This document shows, in pieces, positions 1-5,404 of a stretch of DNA of 5,404 bases (its first letter is position 1; every line of letters starts with the position of its first letter). The DNA comes from CAVZLD01 sp964522605 (GTDB lineage: Bacteria; Planctomycetota; Planctomycetia; Pirellulales; Pirellulaceae). The translations under genes and the position numbers were made by a program. The stretch lies in assembly GCA_964522605.1 (NCBI GenBank), contig CAZFWV010000435.1, positions 1 through 5,404 on the forward strand, given 5' to 3'. Under the pieces are notes generated by a model, which had not been told where the DNA came from, ran no database searches, and saw only the letters and a list, made by a program, of their open reading frames with translations.

Positions 1-15
1 GGGGCTGGAGGAATC

Positions 16-83
16 AGGCTGGAGGCTGGAGGCTGAAGGTTTTAGACTGAAGTCTCCAGTCTCCAGCCTCCAGCCTCCAGCCT
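16..83. repeat. Imperfect palindrome of tandem GGCTGGA/TCCAGCC heptamers
   Basis: The left arm (16-38) is three tandem copies of a 7-bp unit, AGGCTGG-like. The right arm (61-83) is the reverse complement in 22 of 23 positions, the exception being A at 36. The spacer (39-60) contains a smaller inverted pair, AGACT (44-48) and AGTCT (51-55). Further loose copies of the unit flank it, at 1-11 and 87-97. The element begins about 16 bp beyond the aconitase stop codon, so a transcript of that gene would run into a very stable hairpin. It could act as a terminator or 3' stabiliser, but there is no T-tract on either strand. Similar heptamer arrays are, from memory, common in planctomycete intergenic DNA. 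The structure is seen directly; the role is inferred. Confidence 0.85.
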
Positions 84-99
84 AATGCCTCCAGCCCGG

Positions 100-2817
100 C
101 TACGAGCCGCTCTGCAGGAGCTTTCGCAGGACGGTTTGCAAAATGCCCCCATTTCGATAATAGTCCAGCTCGACCGGCGTATCGATCCTCACCCGGGCGG
201 AGAATGTCCGGGTCGTGCCGTCCGGAGGATAGACGGTAACGGTCAGCACGGCGCCGGGCTCCAAGTACTCGCTCACCGGCAAGTCGAAGGTCTCTTCGCC
301 GGTCAGGCCGAGCGACTGCCAGCTCTGGCCCTTGAGGAACTCCAGGGGCAAAACCCCCATTCCGACCAGATTGCTTCGGTGGATCCGTTCATAGCTCGAT
401 GCCAGGACAGCGCGAACTCCCAGCAGTTGGGTGCCCTTCGCCGCCCAATCTCGACTGCTGCCCGTCCCATATTCGCGGCCGGCCAACACGATCAACGGAA
501 TCCCTTCCTGCTGATACCTCATCGCCGCATCGAAAATCGTCATCGTTTCGCCGTCCGGCAGGTGTCGCGTCCAGCCTCCTTCCGTTCCGGGCGCGAGTTG
601 GTTTCGAATCCGGATGTTGGCAAACGTCCCGCGCAGCATGACCCGATCGTTTCCACGGCGAGACCCGTAGCTGTTGAAATCGACCGGCGACACTCCGTGC
701 TCGATCAAGTAGCGACCGGCCGGACTATCCTGCGCGATCGAGCCGGCGGGAGAGATGTGATCGGTCGTGACAGAATCGCCCAACAGCGCCAGCACACGCG
801 CTCCCCGAATCGGCGTGATCGCCGACGGTTCACGCGACAAATCGATCAAGAACGGCGGTTCCTGGATGTATGTGCTGCTGGAATCCCACTCGTACAATTC
901 ACCCCCACTCACATCGATCTGGTTCCAACGCTCGTTGGAGTCGAATGCGCCAGCATACCGCTGGGCAAACATCTCCGGCTGCACCGCGGCAGCGACAGCC
1001 TGATCGACCTCCTCTCGCGTCGGCCACAGGTCGCGGAGGTAGACATCCGCGCCGGTTGGATCCTGGCCGATCGGTTCGGTCGTCAGATCCACATCGGTCC
1101 GCCCGGCAACGGCGTACGCGACGACCAGCGGAGGACTCGCCAGGTAGTTCGCCTTCACGAGTGGATTCACTCGTCCCTCGAAGTTTCGGTTACCACTCAA
1201 CACGGCAGCCGCGACCAGATCGCCTTCGCGGATCGCCGCCGCCACCGGTTCGGGCAGGGGGCCACTGTTACCGATGCACGTCGTACAGCCGTAGCCAACC
1301 GTGTGGAATCCCAACTGCCGCAAGGGCTCGGAAAGTCCGGCCCGATCCAGGTAATCCGTCACGACGCGTGATCCGGGAGCCAAGCTGGTTTTGACGTGGG
1401 CGGGCACGTGCAATCCGCGCTGAACCGCCTTCTGTGCCAACAGTCCAGCGGCCAACATGACGGAGGGGTTGCTCGTGTTTGTACAACTGGTGATCGCCGC
1501 GATCACGACGGCACCGTGTCCAATTTCCGACCGGTCGCCATTCTGTGCGACGGTGCCGGTCTGGCTCCGCTGTTGCGGGCTGAGGGCGAATCCGCGTTCG
1601 CTGACGGGCGCGGTCAGTGCTTGTTCGAAGGACGACTTGACGGAGGTCAAGGGAACGCGGTCCTGCGGCCGCTTGGGTCCGGCCAGGGATGGCTCGACAT
1701 CGGCCATGTCCAGTTGAAGTCGCTTGGTGTAGCGTGGCACGGGCGCCGCATCCGTTCGCAGCAAGTTCTGCTCCTTCATGTACCGCTCGACGAGCTCCAC
1801 CTGGGCCTCGTCGCGACCGGTCCGCCGCAGGTAGCGAAGCGTCTCTTCGTCCGTCGGGAAGAATCCCATGGTGGCGCCGTACTCAGGTGCCATGTTGGCA
1901 ATCGTCGCCCGGTCGGCCAGCGACATCGTGGAAACACCCGGTCCGAAAAACTCGACGAACTTGCCGACGACACCCTCCTGGCGAAGCAACTGCGTGACCG
2001 TCAGGACCAGGTCGGTTGCGGTCGCCCCGGCCGCCAGACGACCCGTTAACTCGAAACCCACAACTTCCGGCAGCAGCATGTAGAGCGGTTGCCCGAGCAT
2101 GACCGCTTCCGCCTCGATTCCGCCGACCCCCCAGCCGACGACTCCGAGACCGTTGATCATCGTGGTGTGACTGTCGGTTCCCACCAGGCTATCGGGGACT
2201 GCGACCTGGCCGGCCGGATCGGGTCGCAAAAAGACGCCCTGCGCCAGGTACTCGAGGTTGACTTGATGAACAATGCCAACGTTCGGCGGCACGGCGCGGA
2301 AGTTATCAAGAGCTTTTTGACCCCAACGAAGGAACTCATAACGTTCCCGATTGCGTTCGAATTCCCGCTCCACATTGAATTCGAGTGCATCGGGCGAGCC
2401 AAACCGATCCACCTGCACGGAGTGATCAATGACCAAGTCCACGGGAATCAGCGGATTAATCTTCTTGGGATCGCCACCCAATCGATGCATGGCGCTGCGC
2501 ATCGCCGCGAGATCGACGACAGCCGGGACTCCCGTAAAATCCTGCAGAACGACTCGCGCCGGCATGAAGGGCAGTTCGAGCTTCGCGGGCGCCTCGGCAT
2601 TCCAGGACACCAGATTCTGCACGTCCTCTTTCCGGACGACGTAACCATCGCAATTCCGCAGCACGGCTTCCAGCAGGACTCGCAGCGAATAGGGCAACGT
2701 ACTCACCTCGCCTAAGCCCGCCTGTTCCAATCGCTCAAGACGGTAAATGACGGCTTTCCCCTGGCCGGTCTCAAATGTGTCGCGGGCACCAAATGGGTCG
2801 TGAACGTGCGAGCTCAT
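100..2817 (-). CDS. acnA: Aconitate hydratase, AcnA/IRP1 type
   Basis: This enzyme interconverts citrate and isocitrate through cis-aconitate in the TCA cycle, using a cytoplasmic [4Fe-4S] cluster. The 905-residue product matches the AcnA/IRP1 family (about 890 residues). Visible landmarks are the GTDSHTT motif at 213-219 (D215, H217), the cluster ligand C445 in ITSCTNTSNP, and ligands C511 and C514 in GYGCTTCIGN. The C-terminal swivel domain follows, with GDSVTTDHISPAG at 680-692, a YGSRRGN segment near 717-723, and GTGSSRDWAAKG carrying S787, S788 and R789, the counterparts of the catalytic Ser and Arg of mitochondrial aconitase. All key residues are present, so the gene should be functional. 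The start at 2817 is chosen because a GGAAAGAGA Shine-Dalgarno lies 7 nt upstream and homology starts just after it. The frame stays open for 79 more codons up to a TTG, but that stretch does not look like protein. The stop is TAG at 100-102. A moonlighting mRNA-binding role is known for some AcnA proteins but is not visible here. Confidence 0.97.
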   Translation of the reverse strand: MSSHVHDPFGARDTFETGQGKAVIYRLERLEQAGLGEVSTLPYSLRVLLEAVLRNCDGYVVRKEDVQNLVSWNAEAPAKLELPFMPARVVLQDFTGVPAVVDLAAMRSAMHRLGGDPKKINPLIPVDLVIDHSVQVDRFGSPDALEFNVEREFERNRERYEFLRWGQKALDNFRAVPPNVGIVHQVNLEYLAQGVFLRPDPAGQVAVPDSLVGTDSHTTMINGLGVVGWGVGGIEAEAVMLGQPLYMLLPEVVGFELTGRLAAGATATDLVLTVTQLLRQEGVVGKFVEFFGPGVSTMSLADRATIANMAPEYGATMGFFPTDEETLRYLRRTGRDEAQVELVERYMKEQNLLRTDAAPVPRYTKRLQLDMADVEPSLAGPKRPQDRVPLTSVKSSFEQALTAPVSERGFALSPQQRSQTGTVAQNGDRSEIGHGAVVIAAITSCTNTSNPSVMLAAGLLAQKAVQRGLHVPAHVKTSLAPGSRVVTDYLDRAGLSEPLRQLGFHTVGYGCTTCIGNSGPLPEPVAAAIREGDLVAAAVLSGNRNFEGRVNPLVKANYLASPPLVVAYAVAGRTDVDLTTEPIGQDPTGADVYLRDLWPTREEVDQAVAAAVQPEMFAQRYAGAFDSNERWNQIDVSGGELYEWDSSSTYIQEPPFLIDLSREPSAITPIRGARVLALLGDSVTTDHISPAGSIAQDSPAGRYLIEHGVSPVDFNSYGSRRGNDRVMLRGTFANIRIRNQLAPGTEGGWTRHLPDGETMTIFDAAMRYQQEGIPLIVLAGREYGTGSSRDWAAKGTQLLGVRAVLASSYERIHRSNLVGMGVLPLEFLKGQSWQSLGLTGEETFDLPVSEYLEPGAVLTVTVYPPDGTTRTFSARVRIDTPVELDYYRNGGILQTVLRKLLQSGS

Positions 2818-2824
2818 CAAACAA

Positions 2825-2833
2825 TCTCTTTCC
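2825..2833 (-). promoter_or_regulatory. Ribosome binding site of acnA
   Basis: Read on the minus strand this is GGAAAGAGA, 7 nt before the ATG at 2817-2815. It supports the internal ATG as the true acnA start over the far-upstream TTG of the same open frame. Confidence 0.6.
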
Positions 2834-2871
2834 AGCAATCCAAAGGGGCGGGAACGGGACGCGGTGCCGCA

Positions 2872-2910
2872 CCGGCGGCAGGAACGAGAGCAGCCGCCGT
2901 GTCCGGCGGC
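2872..2910 (-). promoter_or_regulatory. Candidate acnA leader with two mutually exclusive hairpins
   Basis: The 8-mer CCGGCGGC occurs twice on the plus strand, at 2872-2879 and 2903-2910. Between them, GCCGCCG (2893-2899) is complementary to seven bases of either copy. In the acnA transcript the middle segment could therefore pair with the upstream copy (7-bp stem, 4-nt loop) or with the downstream copy (7-bp stem, 13-nt loop), but not both. The region ends about 54 nt before the acnA start. Such an arrangement is typical of attenuator-like or translation-controlling leaders. In GC-rich DNA short GC palindromes arise by chance, so regulation is only a hypothesis. Confidence 0.3.
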
Positions 2911-2945
2911 GTCGACGTTCGCATCCCAGACAACTCCGTCGTGAG

Positions 2946-2975
2946 ATTTTAGCGATTTCGTCGCGTCGGCGTCAG
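2946..2975 (-). promoter_or_regulatory. Candidate sigma-70-type promoter for acnA
   Basis: On the minus strand, CTGACG (2975-2970; four of six matches to TTGACA) is separated by 18 bp from TAAAAT (2951-2946; five of six to TATAAT), an AT-rich box standing out in GC-rich surroundings. Initiation would fall near 2939, giving a leader of about 120 nt that includes the paired segments at 2872-2910. This comes from matching a consensus by eye; planctomycete promoters are not well defined by that consensus. Confidence 0.33.
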
Positions 2976-2998
2976 ATCCGGGCATGGCCCAGACGAAT

Positions 2999-3027
2999 TT
3001 GACGCTTCCCGAGGCAAGACGTACGTT
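2999..3027 (+). promoter_or_regulatory. Candidate promoter for the AAA+ ATPase gene
   Basis: TTGACG (2999-3004; five of six to the -35 consensus) is followed after 17 bp by TACGTT (3022-3027; only three of six to the -10 consensus). Transcription would start about 45 nt before the ATG at 3079. It lies back-to-back with the candidate acnA promoter, as expected in a divergent gap. The weak -10 box keeps confidence low. Confidence 0.27.
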
Positions 3028-3078
3028 TGTCGGGACTTTGTCCGTAAAAATCAACTGGTCGGTACTGGTGCAAACGCA

Positions 3079-4569
3079 ATGGTAGACTCGTCAAAACCGG
3101 AATTCGATTCAATTTCTCCGCTCGACTCGCCTCCCTCCCTCGCCACCCCACGGGGCCAAGCGCCTTCCCCGCAACGGCCCGAAAAGGGCGGCGGACGCGA
3201 CGCTCGTCTGGATTCCCTGCTGAACCGCATCCAGAGTCTGACCCAGGACGAGACCAATTCCGACGCGTCGGCGGCCAGTGCCCCCGCACCCGCACCCAAG
3301 AGCAACGATGGCACCTACCTGCCGCCCGAACCGAAGTCCTATCAAGACGCGGGGCTGACCGAGACCCAGGTCGAACAGCTGGTCATGAAGTACTTGCTGT
3401 CCCGCGGTGATGCCCAGGGACGGAACGTCGCCACGCAGCTGCGGCTTCCGTTCGCCCTGGTCGATCAGCAGCTGCGGCGTCTCAAACAGGATCAACTGGT
3501 AGTCTACCGCGACGCCGCGGAAGTCAACGATTACCAGTACCAACTGACCGACCTCGGACGGGAACGTGCCCGACGGTACAGCCACGAATGCAGCTACTTC
3601 GGTGCGGCTCCGGTGACGCTGGAAAGTTATGTCCAGTCCGTCAAAGCCCAATCGCTGACCGATCGCCGGCCCACCGAGCGTGAACTGCGACGTGCCTTCG
3701 GCGACCTGCTGATTTCCCCCGAGATGCTCCGCCGCCTCGGACCCGCAATCAATTCCGGCCGCGGCATGTTCCTGTACGGCTTTCCCGGCAATGGAAAAAC
3801 GAGCATTGCCGAACGCGTGACCCGCTGCTTCGGCGACCATATCTGGATTCCGCGCGCGATCGGAGTCGATGGCGACATCATCCGCGTCTTCGATCCCAAT
3901 CACCATTTCGAAGTTCCGCTGCAGGATAGCCAAGGTCTGCTGCGCAACGCCAACTACGATCGGCGTTGGGTGCGGATTCAACGTCCCACGATTGTCGTCG
4001 GTGGCGAACTGACGATGGATCAGCTGGAACTGCACCTGAATCACCACACGGGAATCAACGAAGCACCGCTGCAGATGAAGAGCAACTGCGGCACGCTGGT
4101 GATCGACGACTTTGGTCGGCAGAGAATGCGAACCGACGAGTTATTGAATCGGTGGATCGTGCCGCTGGAAAAACGGTACGACCTGCTGAGCCTGCCGAGT
4201 GGAAAATCGATTCAGGTCCCCTTCGACCAACTGGTTATCTTTTCGACGAACTTGGAGCCGAAGGACCTGGTCGACGACGCATTTCTCCGCCGGATTCCCT
4301 ACAAGATCGAAGTCCAGGATCCGTCTCGCGAGGACTTCATCGAATTGTTCAAGATGATGGCACCCGTCCTGGGCATCGGTTACAAGGAGGCACCAGTACG
4401 GTATCTGATCGAACGTCATTACGAACCGATTCATCGACCGTATCGCTGCTGCCAACCCCGTGACATTCTGCTGCAGATCAAGAATCTCTGTCTGTACGAG
4501 GGCACGGAACCGGAGATGACGAACGAACGGATGGATTTCGCGGTCGAAAACTACTTCGCCATCATGTAA
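3079..4569 (+). CDS. AAA+ ATPase with N-terminal winged-helix-like domain, function unknown
   Basis: The 496-residue product has no signal peptide or membrane segment and should be cytoplasmic. Residues 1-88 are a Ser/Pro/Ala-rich, probably disordered tail (ASAASAPAPAPK near 63-74). Residues 90-170 look like a winged-helix fold, ending in DYQYQLTDLGRERARRY, followed by a distinctive SYFGAAPVTLESYV linker (172-185). The AAA+ core has Walker A GFPGNGKTS (234-242, K240), Walker B TLVIDDFG (339-346, D343/D344), a sensor-1 Asn N391 in FSTNLEP, candidate arginine fingers R404/R405 in DAFLRRIPYKIEV, and a sensor-2-like R461 in CCQPRDIL. About 100 residues separate Walker A and B, well above the usual 50-60; the insert includes IVVGGELTMDQL and APLQMKSN. 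From memory, similar ATPases with a VVGGELT...FLIDDFGRQR signature occur in planctomycetes, cyanobacteria and myxobacteria, some near Flp/Tad pilus genes, but no such neighbour is present here. The ATG at 3079 has no clear Shine-Dalgarno; no better in-frame start precedes the folded region. The stop is TAA. The ATPase call is firm; the client and pathway are unknown. Confidence 0.93.
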   Translation: MVDSSKPEFDSISPLDSPPSLATPRGQAPSPQRPEKGGGRDARLDSLLNRIQSLTQDETNSDASAASAPAPAPKSNDGTYLPPEPKSYQDAGLTETQVEQLVMKYLLSRGDAQGRNVATQLRLPFALVDQQLRRLKQDQLVVYRDAAEVNDYQYQLTDLGRERARRYSHECSYFGAAPVTLESYVQSVKAQSLTDRRPTERELRRAFGDLLISPEMLRRLGPAINSGRGMFLYGFPGNGKTSIAERVTRCFGDHIWIPRAIGVDGDIIRVFDPNHHFEVPLQDSQGLLRNANYDRRWVRIQRPTIVVGGELTMDQLELHLNHHTGINEAPLQMKSNCGTLVIDDFGRQRMRTDELLNRWIVPLEKRYDLLSLPSGKSIQVPFDQLVIFSTNLEPKDLVDDAFLRRIPYKIEVQDPSREDFIELFKMMAPVLGIGYKEAPVRYLIERHYEPIHRPYRCCQPRDILLQIKNLCLYEGTEPEMTNERMDFAVENYFAIM

Positions 4570-4691
4570 GGTCGGCGGCGCAGACACTGGATTCGCGGTT
4601 TCCGGGGCGATCCGTGTTCTGCCCCATGCCCAGCCACTGGGTCTGCTTCGCAGGCGCGCCAAGCTTCGTGGCGGTCCCGCTCCAGATGGCG
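4570..4691. other. Convergent intergenic gap rich in short inverted repeats
   Basis: This 122-bp stretch separates the converging ends of the ATPase gene and dcd. It holds GGGGC (4604-4608) with GCCCC (4621-4625), CCCAG (4629-4633) with CTGGG (4637-4641), and CGCCA (4657-4661) with TGGCG (4669-4673). There is no T-tract, so no classical intrinsic terminator can be called. The dense small hairpins could serve as a two-way terminator. The stretch around the CCCAGCCACTGGG palindrome also resembles, from memory, a short dispersed planctomycete repeat. No coding capacity is evident. Confidence 0.4.
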
Positions 4692-5261
4692 TCAAGAACT
4701 GCCGAATGGTAGACGCAATTGCGGATCTTCCCGCCGCGCATCCGGATTGAGTTCCTGGTACAGCAGACTCGGCTGAATGTCTCGGTTGTCCTGGTACTTG
4801 TCACTCGAGTATTCGGTCACATCGCCGACCAGGGTGTGATAGAAAATTTGGCAGATGCGAACACCGGGGTAGATCCGCACGGGCTGAACGGCGAACATCT
4901 CCAGCGTCCAATAACCGCAGAAACCGACATCGCCGAAACCGGCGGTCACGTGGACAAACAGCCCGAGACGACCGACCGAAGAACGACCCTCAATCATGGG
5001 CACGAAGTTGTGCGTCTCCGTGCGCTCGACCGTTCGACCCAGATACAGCTGATTCGGGCTGAGCACCAATCCTTCTTCGGGAAGCGTGATCCGACGGATG
5101 CGATTGGGCTGTCGCATGTCGAGCACGACTTCTTCGTAGGTCATGATTTCGTTGTGCAAAGTCAGATTGTAGCTATTGGGATTCAGCTGACTTTCGTGGA
5201 ACGGATCGATGAAGATGTCCGTCCCCAGGTGTTTGCGAATTTCGTCGCCCGTGAGAATCAT
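4692..5261 (-). CDS. dcd: dCTP deaminase, possibly bifunctional with dUTPase activity
   Basis: Dcd hydrolyses dCTP to dUTP and ammonia, feeding dTMP synthesis; the family acts as cytoplasmic homotrimers. The 189-residue length fits (E. coli enzyme 193). The family core is EGRSSVGRLGLFVHVTAG at 91-108 and DVGFCGYWTLE at 111-121. E121 aligns with the catalytic Glu138 of E. coli Dcd, S94 with Ser111, R98 with Arg115 and A107 with Ala124. The C-terminal KYQDNRDIQPSLLYQEL (155-171) matches the nucleotide-closing tail. Where the E. coli enzyme has HRIDPG, this one has GFGDVG, so F109 replaces Arg126. A TAGF-type loop also occurs in the bifunctional dCTP deaminase/dUTPase of Mycobacterium tuberculosis, as I recall it, so direct dCTP-to-dUMP conversion is possible but unproven. 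The ATG at 5261 is supported by the MILTGDEI N-terminus typical of the family and by a GAGGA upstream. The stop is TGA. The gene is convergent with the ATPase gene. Confidence 0.96.
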   Translation of the reverse strand: MILTGDEIRKHLGTDIFIDPFHESQLNPNSYNLTLHNEIMTYEEVVLDMRQPNRIRRITLPEEGLVLSPNQLYLGRTVERTETHNFVPMIEGRSSVGRLGLFVHVTAGFGDVGFCGYWTLEMFAVQPVRIYPGVRICQIFYHTLVGDVTEYSSDKYQDNRDIQPSLLYQELNPDARREDPQLRLPFGSS

Positions 5262-5271
5262 GAGTTTTCCG

Positions 5272-5276
5272 TCCTC
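5272..5276 (-). promoter_or_regulatory. Probable ribosome binding site of dcd
   Basis: Read on the minus strand this is GAGGA, 10 nt before the dcd ATG. A second purine block, AGGAGG (5284-5279), lies 17 nt upstream and is too far to be the main site. The spacing of the nearer one is slightly long but workable. Confidence 0.45.
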
Positions 5277-5304
5277 GGCCTCCTATGGGATGACTCAAGA
5301 ATAA

Positions 5305-5325
5305 CTTCGTTGTTTTCCAACGAGG
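5305..5325. repeat. Small hairpin upstream of dcd
   Basis: CTTCGTTG (5305-5312) and CAACGAGG (5318-5325) form an 8-bp stem with one G-T wobble on the plus strand, around a TTTTC loop. On the minus strand the wobble becomes an A-C mismatch, so plus-strand RNA folds better. It lies about 45 bp upstream of the dcd start. It could be an operator, or part of a terminator for a plus-strand transcript, but nothing decides this. Confidence 0.35.
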
Positions 5326-5330
5326 GTGGA

Positions 5331-5390
<60 letters not shown>

Positions 5391-5404
5391 TTCCTCGCGT
5401 CTCG

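Noticed and set aside
85..1371. Long open frame (428 codons) on the plus strand, opposite acnA
   Set aside because: It is antisense to conserved aconitase sequence including the cluster cysteines. Its product is Arg/Gln/His-rich without recognisable domains, as expected of a GC-rich mirror frame, and it starts inside the heptamer repeat.
1396..2715. Two further plus-strand open frames (1396-2049 and 2089-2715)
   Set aside because: Both lie entirely opposite the aconitase gene and show no recognisable motif; they are mirror frames of a high-GC gene.
3033..3043. GGAC-TTT-GTCC mini palindrome before the ATPase gene
   Set aside because: A 4-bp stem with a 3-nt loop is too short to tell from chance.
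2818..3054. N-terminal extension of aconitase by 79 codons to a TTG start
   Set aside because: The extension is low-similarity, Arg/Cys/Ser-rich sequence covering the candidate promoter and hairpins. AcnA proteins normally begin near the 2817 start, which has a good ribosome binding site.
3109..4047. Minus-strand open frame of 312 codons opposite the ATPase gene
   Set aside because: The opposing frame encodes intact Walker A and the winged-helix-like region; the minus-strand product has no recognisable domain and is a mirror frame.
4141..4804. Minus-strand open frames overlapping the ATPase 3' end and the dcd 3' end
   Set aside because: They run opposite or out of frame with two clearly conserved genes and across the repeat-rich gap. 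Their products have no domain signature.

Overview
The window is a GC-rich, gene-dense bacterial fragment. It carries three well-supported genes: a full-length AcnA-type aconitase (minus strand), a AAA+ ATPase with a winged-helix-like N-terminal region (plus strand), and a dCTP deaminase (minus strand). The short gaps between them hold inverted repeats. The style suggests a planctomycete. The signs are the tandem GGCTGGA/TCCAGCC heptamers in the left gap, the CGAGCCCCCAG/CTGGGGGCTCG hairpin at the right end, a start without a clear Shine-Dalgarno on the ATPase gene, and an ATPase family I associate with that phylum among others. This assignment is inference from sequence style, since there is no rRNA here.

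Layout: 1-99 is non-coding, with a large imperfect palindrome built of heptamers just past the 3' end of the aconitase gene. The aconitase gene fills 100-2817 (minus). A 261-bp divergent gap (2818-3078) holds candidate back-to-back promoters and, on the aconitase side, a GC-rich leader in which one segment can pair with either of two identical partners. The ATPase gene fills 3079-4569 (plus) and converges on dcd (4692-5261, minus) across a 122-bp gap with several small inverted repeats. From 5262 to the end is dcd upstream sequence and a strong hairpin that appears to be one half of a larger element cut by the window edge.

Functionally, aconitase is a TCA-cycle enzyme, Dcd supplies dUTP for thymidylate synthesis, and the ATPase is probably a mechanochemical or chaperone-like ATPase of unknown client. 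The genes do not form an operon: aconitase and the ATPase are divergent, and the ATPase and dcd are convergent. No shared pathway is implied. The less ordinary material is the ATPase family, with its long insertion between Walker A and Walker B, the possible structured acnA leader, and the Dcd active-site variant that raises the question of combined deaminase and dUTPase activity. I found no mobile element, CRISPR array, tRNA, rRNA or defence system.
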